Source: Deltaproteobacteria bacterium (GTDB taxonomy: Bacteria; Desulfobacterota; Binatia; UBA1149; SPBQ01). Taken from it: a DNA stretch of 64,000 nt. Made by a program: the position numbers and the translations under genes. Positions 34,380 through 42,633 of the stretch are shown piece after piece (the first letter of the stretch is position 1; every line of letters begins with the position of its first letter). The notes below the pieces were generated by a model that had not been told where the DNA came from, made no database searches, and saw nothing but the letters and a program-made list of their open reading frames with translations. Location: the NCBI GenBank assembly GCA_029262375.1, contig JAJCZM010000007.1:224559-288558 (forward strand), given 5' to 3'.

Positions 34380-34390
34380 CCCCCCCCCCC
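34380..34390 (+). repeat. Homopolymeric run of 11 C
   Basis: Eleven consecutive C lie 36 nt downstream of the pentahaem cytochrome stop, within the 240-nt gap before the convergent gene. Such a run is prone to slippage or sequencing error. It is outside any gene I call. Confidence 0.8.
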
Positions 34391-34583
34391 TCGGACACGC
34401 GGAGCCCCGGGGCAGGCAACACTCTGGACACGGAGCCGGCGGAACCGGGTTCGCGACGTTCTACCGCGGCTGCCTCGGCGCTGCTGGCGCGCATGAACGA
34501 GCGTGATGCATCCATCCGCACAATCGCCGAACGGACAGGCCACGGCAGGTCCGTTGGTGAAACCGGCTACGCCTCGTCCGAGG

Positions 34584-36542
34584 TTATCTCTTGCAGGAGA
34601 GAGACCGCATGCTAGCGTCCAAGCGACATTCGTCGGTCGCGAAGTCGATCTCCCCGCAGCCTCCGGCGTTCGCGGTTGCGTTGTTCCCCAGCGTAAGGCT
34701 GAGCCGTACCGGAGGATCATCTGCCTTGATCGGGTAGCGCCCGAGTCTTGCTATGAGCGAGATGCCAACCGCGCCAGCGCCAGTCCCGCGCTTGTCCTTG
34801 AGTAGAAACTTTGTAATGCCGTAAGGCGGCACCCCGGTCTTGTCGCGGAAACGCCAGGGTGTGCCCGAATCGTCAAGACTCCAACCCGAGCTGGCCGCAC
34901 CGCCGAATCCTCCAGCGGTGATCGGTGCGTCGAGTACGGGATCTCCATCTTGGGAGACGATCACGAGCCGCGCGCCTTCGGTCGCCGGATCGAGGCTTGT
35001 GAATGGGACTACGGCGGGAAGCGTCATGCGGCCCTTGAACCGGATGCGATCGCGTAGCTGGTTACCAGTAACGCTCCGCGTGAGCCGTTTGATCTTTAGC
35101 TTGGCCGAGGTCATCGCGCGCGCATCCTCTACGTTGGTGCAAGGGTCACAGCCGTCGGGTACTCCGTCACCGTCAGCATCGGCACTATCATCGAATCCGG
35201 GACAGAGATCGCAGTCCGTGCTCGCCGAGTCGCAGAAGCGTTGGCCGTAGACGCCTCCCAGGGATCCGTCCTGAACCGTCGACGTCTCCTCTTGCGGAGA
35301 CCCGGATCGATATACGACCACGAAGTCACCGTCTGCGTCGCCCACAATCGCTTTGCCGACCTGCCCGTGGGGCCGGTAGCTGTTGACCTGGAAGGAGCTA
35401 CCCATGGGCTGCCCAGTAGAACTGAACTTGCCGGCACGTACGCCCACGGAATGGCCATCCAGGTAGGAATTCGTCCAAGCAACGACAAAGCTACTGTCCG
35501 TGAACATGTGGGTGACGGGGGCGGCGCCTCCGGCCCCGGCCGCCGGCGCAACCGGTACCTCACTGCTGAGCGCGTTACCCGAGAGGTCGAACACGCGTGC
35601 GCTCGCCCCACCGTCGTCTTTCAGCCACGTCGCCACAAAGGCATCAGAAGATGAGCCCAGGTCGACTGGCTGCGCACCGCCAGCCGTACCGGTTGACTCG
35701 TTGACGAGGATCTCCGTACCCACTTTCAGACCATCGCTGCTGTAGAGTTGGGCGAGCACCTCGTCCGCCCGATACGGTCGCCATGTTACGACAAAGCCGC
35801 CGTTGGACAACGTCTGTATCCGCCCTCGCGTTCGGGAGTCCTGTGTAACTATGAACTCCGTGCCTAGGGCCAGCGCATCCGAATCGTAGCGTTGGCCGCG
35901 GACGGATGCAGACATGCCGACGTCGTTGTCGTCGCTCCAAACAACCACGAAGCTACCGTCGGGATGGCAGTCGACGTCCGCCGAATGTTGCTCGTCAACG
36001 GTCGATGAATTTATCAGAAACTGTGGCGACAGCGTACCGTCACTTGAAAACGTGCGCCCCCAAATATTACTGCGGCTGAGGATGTCCTGGGTCCAAGTAA
36101 CGACGTATCGTCCATCGGCCGACGCACAAATGCGGCCATCCTGGGTGAACTGCCCCGGCGTGTTGATCATCACCTCGGTCCCGATTCTTGTTCCATGGGA
36201 GTCGTAGCGTTGGAGAAACACACCGCTGGTCCTGCCTCGCCAGACAACCGTGAAGTTACCGTCGCTATCGCCGGTCATCGAGGTCGGCTGCTGTTCGCCG
36301 GTGGTGTAGGCGTTGACCTGGAACTCGCTTCCAGCGCGAATCTCTACAGCGTCAACGGGCAGCACCACAACCAAAGCAACAACGAAAGTCAGAGCTACGG
36401 AGCAGAGCAGCCGCGCGTGCTCCAAATGAGTGCGGACTCGCAGCGTAGATGTGAACGGCGAATCAGCTAAGAGAAATACTTTGCCAGGCACGTCGCGGAC
36501 GAGCACAGTTGGAACATGACAGAGCCGTCCCCCTCTACGCAA
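34584..36542 (-). CDS. Secreted repeat protein, paralogue of the dockerin-like protein
   Basis: Up to 652 residues. After a hydrophobic signal ('LLCSVALTFVVALVVVLP', about residues 45-62) come repeats with the theme 'FQVNAYTT..Q...FTVVW', the same family as the 29861-31321 protein. Then comes 'CPGFDDSADADGDGVPDGCDPC', a thrombospondin type 3-like calcium motif. Last is a C-terminal beta domain of about 170 residues with 'WRFRDKTG' and 'KFLLKDK', shared with 31650-34343 and 55616-56212. The start is uncertain: the frame opens with TTG at 36542, and GTG at 36491 or a later codon before the signal is equally possible. Confidence 0.7.
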   Translation of the reverse strand: MRRGGRLCHVPTVLVRDVPGKVFLLADSPFTSTLRVRTHLEHARLLCSVALTFVVALVVVLPVDAVEIRAGSEFQVNAYTTGEQQPTSMTGDSDGNFTVVWRGRTSGVFLQRYDSHGTRIGTEVMINTPGQFTQDGRICASADGRYVVTWTQDILSRSNIWGRTFSSDGTLSPQFLINSSTVDEQHSADVDCHPDGSFVVVWSDDNDVGMSASVRGQRYDSDALALGTEFIVTQDSRTRGRIQTLSNGGFVVTWRPYRADEVLAQLYSSDGLKVGTEILVNESTGTAGGAQPVDLGSSSDAFVATWLKDDGGASARVFDLSGNALSSEVPVAPAAGAGGAAPVTHMFTDSSFVVAWTNSYLDGHSVGVRAGKFSSTGQPMGSSFQVNSYRPHGQVGKAIVGDADGDFVVVYRSGSPQEETSTVQDGSLGGVYGQRFCDSASTDCDLCPGFDDSADADGDGVPDGCDPCTNVEDARAMTSAKLKIKRLTRSVTGNQLRDRIRFKGRMTLPAVVPFTSLDPATEGARLVIVSQDGDPVLDAPITAGGFGGAASSGWSLDDSGTPWRFRDKTGVPPYGITKFLLKDKRGTGAGAVGISLIARLGRYPIKADDPPVRLSLTLGNNATANAGGCGEIDFATDECRLDASMRSLSCKR

Positions 36543-36746
36543 GAGAAATCAAACGGCGCGATGCAAAAGTTCCCATCTGAGTTTTGCTTGCCGCACACCA
36601 AAGGCACCCAAGCGATCTCGTGGTGTCACGTAAGTCACACTACGAGAGGGGGTATGACGTCGGGCGAGTGTGACCGGAGCTACATTTAGAAATAGTGTCG
36701 GACTCGCGCGGGAACTCGACCCCGCTTGCCTCTCGCTGCTCGCAGC

Positions 36747-37148
36747 TCAACCCCAGACTTTCCTGAGCGCTTGCTGGCCGCCGATTTCGTGATCGCGGCC
36801 GATTTCGGCGGGGCGATTTCTGTTGTCGACGAAGCAGACTTTGGGCTTCCATTTTTGGGCGTGCTCGTCTTCCATCCAACCGAAGGCGGCGATGATGACG
36901 AGATCGTTGACGTTCACTTTGTGAGCGGCAGCACCGTTGATGCAGACCACCCCGGAGTGACGCTCACCGGGAATCACGTAGGTTTCGAATCGCTCGCCGT
37001 TGTTCACATCCCAGATGTGGACGGCTTCGTTGTCGATGAATCCGGCGCGGTCCATCAACTCCCGGTCTATCGTAACGCTGCCCTCGTAGTGCAGGTCCGC
37101 GCCGGTAACGGTCGCACGGTGGATCTTGCCTCTGAGCATCTTACGCAT
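36747..37148 (-). CDS. panD: Aspartate 1-decarboxylase PanD
   Basis: A 133-residue protein with the self-cleavage site Gly23-Ser24 in 'DLHYEGSVTID', where the pyruvoyl cofactor forms, preceded by 'MLRGKIHRATVTGA'. It makes beta-alanine from aspartate for pantothenate. It is 2 nt downstream of panC, with GGGAG 9 nt before its ATG; the gene order is panB-panC-panD on the minus strand. Confidence 0.95.
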   Translation of the reverse strand: MRKMLRGKIHRATVTGADLHYEGSVTIDRELMDRAGFIDNEAVHIWDVNNGERFETYVIPGERHSGVVCINGAAAHKVNVNDLVIIAAFGWMEDEHAQKWKPKVCFVDNRNRPAEIGRDHEIGGQQALRKVWG

Positions 37149-37150
37149 GG

Positions 37151-38071
37151 TTAGTGACTCCCATATTCAATGACGTCCGGCACCGCGTGTGCTTCACACG
37201 CGTCGAACGCGGCGTCGGGCGCTAGCGCCCGCGCAAAGAGAATGTTGTCGATCAAACGGACGTCGCCCAAGAGCGCGGCGACGGCCAAGACTGAATTTTC
37301 ATCGGCGGTTTCTGCAGGCTTCATCGTGCGTGCATCAACCAGTTCCAGATATTCCACTTCGAGCTCTTCGACGCTCGACAACTCCGCGCGGGCCGCATCA
37401 ACTACGGCAACCGCTTCGTCCTCTCCCTCGATATAGGCATCCACCGCTGCGTTCAGCGCCCGGTAGATGACGGGCGCCAGCTTTCGCTGCCCCTCGGTCA
37501 AGCGCGCATTTCTCGAACTCATCGCAAGTCCGTCAGACTCACGACGCGTCGGCACGCCGACGATTTCGACCGGAACATGCAGGTCGCGCACCATTCGACG
37601 AATCACCTGCAACTGTTGGAAGTCCTTCTCGCCGAAGAAGGCTTTGTCGGCACCGACCATGTTGAACAGGGCGGTCACGACGGTCGCTACGCCCTCGAAG
37701 TGGCCAGGACGTCCCGGTCCGCAAAGCGAATCCGTAAGCCCTGAGACCGCAACAGTCGTAGACGCATCGCCGACATAGACATCGTCGGCGTGGGGTTTGA
37801 AGAGAACATCCGTACGCTCCGATAAGAGCAGCTCGGCGTCTCGCTGGTCGTTGCGCGGATACTTGTCGAAATCCGCAGGGTTATTGAACTGTGTCGGATT
37901 CACGAAGATCGACGCCACGACGACATCGCACTCGGTGCGCGCTCGGCGCACGAGTTCCAGATGGCCGTCATGCAGGTAGCCCATCGTCGGCACGAAGCCG
38001 ACCGATAGGCCGCCCAACCGCACTTGGCGACTGAACTCCTGCATCTTGGCGATGTTCGCAATGATCTTCAT
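37151..38071 (-). CDS. panC: Pantothenate synthetase PanC
   Basis: A 306-residue protein with 'PTMGYLHDGHLELV' (HIGH-like ATP motif), 'FVNPTQFNN', 'GRPGHFEGVATVV' and 'SSRNARL'. It condenses pantoate and beta-alanine with ATP. It lies 12 nt after panB. No clear Shine-Dalgarno is visible, so it is likely translated by coupling. Confidence 0.96.
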   Translation of the reverse strand: MKIIANIAKMQEFSRQVRLGGLSVGFVPTMGYLHDGHLELVRRARTECDVVVASIFVNPTQFNNPADFDKYPRNDQRDAELLLSERTDVLFKPHADDVYVGDASTTVAVSGLTDSLCGPGRPGHFEGVATVVTALFNMVGADKAFFGEKDFQQLQVIRRMVRDLHVPVEIVGVPTRRESDGLAMSSRNARLTEGQRKLAPVIYRALNAAVDAYIEGEDEAVAVVDAARAELSSVEELEVEYLELVDARTMKPAETADENSVLAVAALLGDVRLIDNILFARALAPDAAFDACEAHAVPDVIEYGSH

Positions 38072-38083
38072 TCGCGTCTGCGA

Positions 38084-38950
38084 TCAGCTCGCAGCCCGTT
38101 TGCGGTTCCCCACCGCGCGCGGCGCACTGAAACAATGCTCAGGGCCCGGGAACACCTCGCCGCGAACTTCGTCCACATAGGAAACGATGGCGTTTTCGGC
38201 GATCTTGCCGAGTTCCGCGTAGCGCTTGACGAACTTCGGGACGAAGCGGTCTTCGAGCCCGAGCACGTCGTTGCAGACGAGCACTTGGCCGTCGGTATCC
38301 GGACCCGCGCCGATTCCGATGGTGGGAACGTCGATGGCGTCGGTGATTGTCGCACCGAGTTCAGCAGGAACGCCCTCGATGACGATCGCAAATGCGCCGG
38401 CATCTTGAAGCGCCGCGGCGTCTTGCAGGAGTCGCTCACGCGCACCCGGCCCGTCACCGCCCTTACGCCCCTGCACCTTGTGCCCGCCCATGCGGTGCAC
38501 CGATTGCGGAGTCAGTCCGATGTGGCCGATCACGGGAATGTCGACATCGACCAAGCGCGCGACGGTCTCGGCCATGTTGATGCCGCCTTCGAGTTTCACG
38601 CAGGCGGCTCCGCCTTCCTTGATCATGCGGCCGGCATTCGCGACCGCATCGACAGGGGAGACTTGGTAGGAAAGGAAAGGCATGTCGCCGACGACCAACG
38701 CCCGATCGGCGCCGCGTGCGACCATGCGCGTGTGGTAGATCATCTCATCCATGGTGACACCGAGCGTGTTCTCATTGCCCTGCACCACCATGGCGAGCGA
38801 ATCGCCCACCAGAAGCATGTCGACACCGGCGCGATCGGCCAACTTGGCCATCGTGCAGTCGTATGCGGTTAACATGGTGAGCTTACGCTCACCCTTTGAA
38901 TCAAGGACGGCCGGAACGGTTACTTTGGCTTCTTCGAAACTAGTTGCCAT
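38084..38950 (-). CDS. panB: 3-methyl-2-oxobutanoate hydroxymethyltransferase PanB
   Basis: A 288-residue protein with 'LTMLTAYDCTMAKLAD', 'LLVGDSLAMV', 'VKLEGG', 'VIGHIGLTPQS' and 'IGIGAGPDTDGQVLV'. It makes ketopantoate, the first committed step. The ATG at 38950 follows GGGAGG after exactly eight U; a longer frame to 38971 (TTG) passes through a hairpin. Its start sits directly after a terminator-like structure, discussed separately. Confidence 0.96.
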   Translation of the reverse strand: MATSFEEAKVTVPAVLDSKGERKLTMLTAYDCTMAKLADRAGVDMLLVGDSLAMVVQGNENTLGVTMDEMIYHTRMVARGADRALVVGDMPFLSYQVSPVDAVANAGRMIKEGGAACVKLEGGINMAETVARLVDVDIPVIGHIGLTPQSVHRMGGHKVQGRKGGDGPGARERLLQDAAALQDAGAFAIVIEGVPAELGATITDAIDVPTIGIGAGPDTDGQVLVCNDVLGLEDRFVPKFVKRYAELGKIAENAIVSYVDEVRGEVFPGPEHCFSAPRAVGNRKRAAS

Positions 38951-38997
38951 AAAAAAAACCTCCCGGACCAATCCGGAAGGTCAGCAACCAGCTTCCG
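38951..38997 (-). promoter_or_regulatory. Candidate panB attenuator: terminator hairpin with the Shine-Dalgarno inside
   Basis: On the minus strand CCTTCCGGA-TTGG-TCCGGGAGG (38980 to 38959) folds into a 9-bp stem with one G-U and a 4-nt loop. Eight U (38958-38951) follow, then the panB ATG. The GGGAGG in the 3' arm is the panB ribosome-binding site. Just upstream, CGGAAG (38997 to 38992) can pair with CTTCCG of the 5' arm (38979 to 38974), an alternative helix that would release the terminator. The structure predicts control of panB by termination and/or site occlusion. Confidence 0.65.
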
Positions 38998-39053
38998 CAC
39001 GGACGCTGCGCGTCGTGAAGAAACCTCGGTACTTACTCTCCCGTCTCGGTCCA

Positions 39054-39695
39054 TTAACTGGATCCAAGCGGTACGTAATGTTGGACTCCCTGTCCCATCG
39101 AGCCAATCTCTCGAACCAGGTCGGCGAAGTCGCCGCCATTCTCGACAAAGTCGATGTCCGAGGTGTTGACCACGAGTAACGGGGTGTCCGTGTACCCGTG
39201 GAAGAAGCGCCTATACGCTTCCGCCACCTTCTCAATGTAGTCCCGGCCTAATCGCTTTTCATACGGCCGGCTCCTACGCTTGAGCCTTCTCAGCAGAACC
39301 TCTGTCTTCGCATCCAGGAAGACTACGAGATCCGGCTTTTTTATCCGCGAATCGAGCAACGAGTAGATGCGCTCATATAGCTGCAGCTCGTCTCTCGAAA
39401 GCGTTAACTCGGCGAAGATTTTGTCCTTCGCAAACACATAGTCGGCTATCGTCGCGCGCTGAAACAGATCCATCTGCATCAGCTCTTGCTGCTGGCGATA
39501 GCGCTCCATGAGGAACGAAACCTGCGCGGTAAACGCGTAACGTTCCGGATCCTCATAAAACCGCGGCAGAAACGGATTGTCCTCGACCGGTTCATACACC
39601 AATCGCGCGCCGTATTCTTCCGCAAGCGATTCGGCAAGCGTTGACTTGCCTACCGCCAAGGGCCCTTCCAGAGCGATGTAGCGGGCTTCCCGCAG
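39054..39695 (-). CDS. Deoxynucleoside kinase (dGK/dAK type)
   Basis: A 213-residue kinase with P-loop 'GPLAVGKST', 'EPVEDNPFLPRFYEDPERYAF', 'DYVFAKDKIFA' and 'RRLKRRSRPYEK' (lid Arg). It phosphorylates deoxyadenosine or deoxyguanosine. There is no ATG, GTG or TTG in frame just before the P-loop. CTG at 39695 has GGGGAGGAGG at good spacing and is taken as start. The frame is open to an ATG at 39848, but that would add 51 unrelated residues antisense to the nagZ start. It precedes the panB leader and may share a transcript with it. Confidence 0.82.
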   Translation of the reverse strand: MREARYIALEGPLAVGKSTLAESLAEEYGARLVYEPVEDNPFLPRFYEDPERYAFTAQVSFLMERYRQQQELMQMDLFQRATIADYVFAKDKIFAELTLSRDELQLYERIYSLLDSRIKKPDLVVFLDAKTEVLLRRLKRRSRPYEKRLGRDYIEKVAEAYRRFFHGYTDTPLLVVNTSDIDFVENGGDFADLVREIGSMGQGVQHYVPLGSS

Positions 39696-39794
39696 AGTCG
39701 CTTCCTCCTCCCCGCCTCGGCTTCGAAAACCAGTAACACGCGGCCGGGGCGCAGTCCATAAACAAGCTGTACGCCCGCCGGACCGGCCTTCGTG

Positions 39795-39803
39795 TGCTAT
39801 GCT
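39795..39803 (+). promoter_or_regulatory. Extended -10 promoter of nagZ
   Basis: TG-c-TATGCT ends 6 nt before the nagZ ATG. No good -35 is evident, as expected for an extended -10 element. Transcription would start at the ATG, giving a leaderless mRNA. Confidence 0.55.
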
Positions 39804-39809
39804 CTCGCT

Positions 39810-40889
39810 ATGACAGACTCCAGGGCGCAGGGCACAGAATTCGCCCAAGCGGGCCGGTTCCTGATCATGGGGATCGAAGCCCCGGAAGTCGTCGAAACCG
39901 AAAAAAGCCTTGATTTTATTGAAGAAATGAATCCTTTCGGGGTCATTCTCTTCAAACGAAACGTCCCTGATTTAGATACGACCCTGCGGCTCACTGCCGC
40001 GATCACGGAGCGCGTCCCCGATGCCCTGCTCTCGATCGACCATGAGGGGGGTCGCGTCCACCGCCTCCCCGAGCCATTCACCCACTTCCCGCCCTCGCTC
40101 GTGCTGGCTCGAGCGGGCGATCCCGGCCGCGTGCGTGAAGTAGCGCGCGCCCAAGCCCAAGAGCTGCGCGCTGCGGGCTTTCACATCAGCTTCGCACCCT
40201 GCCTCGACGTCTTCACCAACCCTGAAAACACGGTCATTGGAGATCGTGCGTTCGGGCAGACACCCGAAGAAGTCATCCACAACGCGATCCCTTACTACCA
40301 AGGCCTGACGGAAGGCGGCCTGCTCGGTTGCGGTAAGCACTTTCCCGGACACGGCGACACGCTGCTGGATTCTCACCTCGACCTGCCGCGCGTCCAGCAC
40401 AACGTGAACCGCCTGCGCACGCTCGAAATGATTCCGTTCGCGCGTGCGATCACGCAGGGATTCCCGATGATCATGAGCGCGCACATCGTCGCGACGGCGC
40501 TCGATCCCACGGCACCGGCCAGCCTTAGCAAGGTCGTGCTCGGCGACTACTTACGCACCGCGTTGGGATTCAAGGGCGTGATCGTGAGCGACGACATGGA
40601 GATGCAAGCCATCGGCAAGCACTTCGCAATGGGCGAGGCTGCGGTGCGCGCTGTCGAGGCCGGCACCGATTTACTTTTGGTGTGCAAAACCCCCGGGCTG
40701 ATACGAGAGGCCCGAGATAGTGTCGCCGCAGCGATCAGTGAGGGCAGGTTGTCACGTTCAATTCTGAACCACGCAGATCGGCGACGAGCGAAGCTCAAAC
40801 GGCGCGCGGAAAAACTGGGCGACGTCGAGGTCGATGCCGGCGCAATCGGTAGCGAAAGCCACCATGCGCTCGCCTCGAACCTCGCATGA
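39810..40889 (+). CDS. nagZ: Beta-N-acetylhexosaminidase NagZ (glycoside hydrolase family 3)
   Basis: A 359-residue protein with the NagZ signature 'KHFPGHGDTLLDSH' (catalytic His/Asp), 'LSIDHEGGRVHRL' and 'GVIVSDDMEMQAI' (catalytic nucleophile Asp). It removes N-acetylglucosamine from muropeptides in the cytoplasm during peptidoglycan recycling. It is divergent from the deoxynucleoside kinase. An ATG at 39792 in frame is possible but lies before the -10 box. Confidence 0.93.
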   Translation: MTDSRAQGTEFAQAGRFLIMGIEAPEVVETEKSLDFIEEMNPFGVILFKRNVPDLDTTLRLTAAITERVPDALLSIDHEGGRVHRLPEPFTHFPPSLVLARAGDPGRVREVARAQAQELRAAGFHISFAPCLDVFTNPENTVIGDRAFGQTPEEVIHNAIPYYQGLTEGGLLGCGKHFPGHGDTLLDSHLDLPRVQHNVNRLRTLEMIPFARAITQGFPMIMSAHIVATALDPTAPASLSKVVLGDYLRTALGFKGVIVSDDMEMQAIGKHFAMGEAAVRAVEAGTDLLLVCKTPGLIREARDSVAAAISEGRLSRSILNHADRRRAKLKRRAEKLGDVEVDAGAIGSESHHALASNLA

Positions 40890-40892
40890 CCC

Positions 40893-40898
40893 TATAAT
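40893..40898 (+). promoter_or_regulatory. Consensus -10 upstream of the ATPase gene
   Basis: TATAAT lies 4 nt after the nagZ stop and 60 nt before the next start. No good -35 at 16-18 nt is evident, so the strength is doubtful. Confidence 0.4.
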
Positions 40899-40958
40899 TC
40901 CTACGGTTTCCGTCGGCACCACAGGGGTTGCCGCGCCAGCGACACGGAGTGCAAGAGG

Positions 40959-42629
40959 ATGAGTGGCTGGGTTCAACATTTTGGCTTTTCATCGGATCCG
41001 TTCTCAGACGATCCGAGAACTTGGCAGTACTACTACGGCGGCAACTACGGCCCCGCATCGCTGAAGCTCGAGCACGCGCTCGAACGCAAGCAGGGATACG
41101 TCGTAGTAACCGGTCCAGCCGGTACAGGTAAGAGCGCACTGGTTCGCTCGGTCCTGCGACGCGCGCGTGTGTACGCGTCGGCAACGGTCTCCGTTTCCGA
41201 ACGCGCACCGGTCGCCGTCATCGACGCACTCTTGCTAGACCGCGAACCGTTCGACGGTGATTTTTCCGCCACCCGCAAGCGCGCAGCTTTACTGGACATG
41301 CTCGAGAAAGCTCGACGCAGCGGAAAGTCGATCGTGTGCATCGTCGAAGATGCCCACCTTGCCAACAGCGGTCAGCTGCGCGAGTTGGTCGAAGCAATCA
41401 ACGTCGCACCCGACGCGCCGCAAATCCTCCAAGTCGTTCTCGTCGGACGCCAGGATCTACTGCGCACGATGCAAGCACGCAGCGTCGCCGCACTCGCGAC
41501 GCGTGTCGCAACGCGCATCGAAACCGGTCGCCTGAAAGACGAAGAACTCGCTGAGTACTTGATCGATAGACTCGAGCATTGCGAAGCAAAGAACCCGCAC
41601 CTCATACTCCCCTCGCCCGCAACGACGGCAATTGCCCGACATAGCCGCGGCGTCATTGCGCTCGCCGAAGTACTGACGCGCGCAGCACTCGAACGCGCGG
41701 CAGATGCGTCGGCGAAATCGGTCGCTATCGATCACATCGATGAAGCGGCGCAGATCTACGCGAAGCCGCAGACAGACTCCGAGAGCAACTGGGCACGTCG
41801 AGCGCCCGGCTCGGTAAGCGCCATGTTCAGCTCGGGACCGGCGGTGGGCCTCGTCATCCTCGCGCTCGTGGTCGCCGGTGCGCAGATCAACATGATCGGC
41901 GATACCACGGCTGCGGTAACCGCGAACGGCACGCAGATGGCGCAGATGGCCGACGTCGGCAAGTTCGTTCGCCTCTCCACGTTGCCCGAGTCGAAGCAGA
42001 ACCGTTACGAGCCGCGCCGTCGGGTACAGCTCGCGCAAGTCACGAAAGAGGGTAGTCCGCTGCGTGAGAAGTTCCTCGAAGGAACGCCGTACGAAGTACA
42101 GATTCAGGCTCCTTCGCGCCCCGACAGCGCTCCGCGCGACGGCGCTCCCATCGACGCGCAACATCATTCGGGCCCTGTAGGCGGAGACAAGTCGCCCCCC
42201 GCAGACCCTCCGGCGTCAGCACCCGGATCCAACAACGGGCCACCGACAACCACTTCGATCCAGAAGGCGAAGTCCGAGATGCGCTCGGCAACCGTACCCG
42301 GCACGCAGAATCCCCCTGCGCACCGACCGGCACCGACACCGCGCCCGGCGACAACCACAGCTTCCGCGAAGCTACCACCGGCGGCGCCCGGTACGCACTA
42401 CGCACTACAGGTCGGAGCATTCCGCGAACTGCGCAGTGCCGTCGATCTGAAAGGCCGACTCGCGCGCAGCTTCTCCAACGTGTACGTCAGCACCGTCGAG
42501 TCCGGCGGCACACCGCTATATCGAATTCGAGTAGGAAACTTCGTGAACGCCGAGCAGACGTTGCCCCTCAAGATGCAGTTGCAGGCGGCGGGCTATCCGT
42601 CGTTTCGCGTCAGCGAAGTAAAGAAGTAG
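40959..42629 (+). CDS. ExeA-like AAA ATPase with transmembrane helix and SPOR domain
   Basis: A 556-residue protein in four parts: an N-terminal AAA domain with Walker A 'GPAGTGKSA' and Walker B 'IVCIVEDAH'; one transmembrane helix ('VGLVILALVVAGAQI', about 290-305); a long Pro/Thr/Ala linker; and a C-terminal SPOR domain ('HYALQVGAFRELRSA' to the end) that binds denuded peptidoglycan. The layout resembles ExeA/GspA and DamX-type proteins that link cytoplasmic ATPase action to the cell wall at division or secretion sites. GAGG directly precedes the ATG. Confidence 0.85.
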   Translation: MSGWVQHFGFSSDPFSDDPRTWQYYYGGNYGPASLKLEHALERKQGYVVVTGPAGTGKSALVRSVLRRARVYASATVSVSERAPVAVIDALLLDREPFDGDFSATRKRAALLDMLEKARRSGKSIVCIVEDAHLANSGQLRELVEAINVAPDAPQILQVVLVGRQDLLRTMQARSVAALATRVATRIETGRLKDEELAEYLIDRLEHCEAKNPHLILPSPATTAIARHSRGVIALAEVLTRAALERAADASAKSVAIDHIDEAAQIYAKPQTDSESNWARRAPGSVSAMFSSGPAVGLVILALVVAGAQINMIGDTTAAVTANGTQMAQMADVGKFVRLSTLPESKQNRYEPRRRVQLAQVTKEGSPLREKFLEGTPYEVQIQAPSRPDSAPRDGAPIDAQHHSGPVGGDKSPPADPPASAPGSNNGPPTTTSIQKAKSEMRSATVPGTQNPPAHRPAPTPRPATTTASAKLPPAAPGTHYALQVGAFRELRSAVDLKGRLARSFSNVYVSTVESGGTPLYRIRVGNFVNAEQTLPLKMQLQAAGYPSFRVSEVKK

Positions 42630-42633
42630 TCGA

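Noticed and set aside
34395..34560. Possible tRNA or structured RNA in a GC-rich gap
   Set aside because: No acceptor stem, T-loop or CCA could be matched on either strand.
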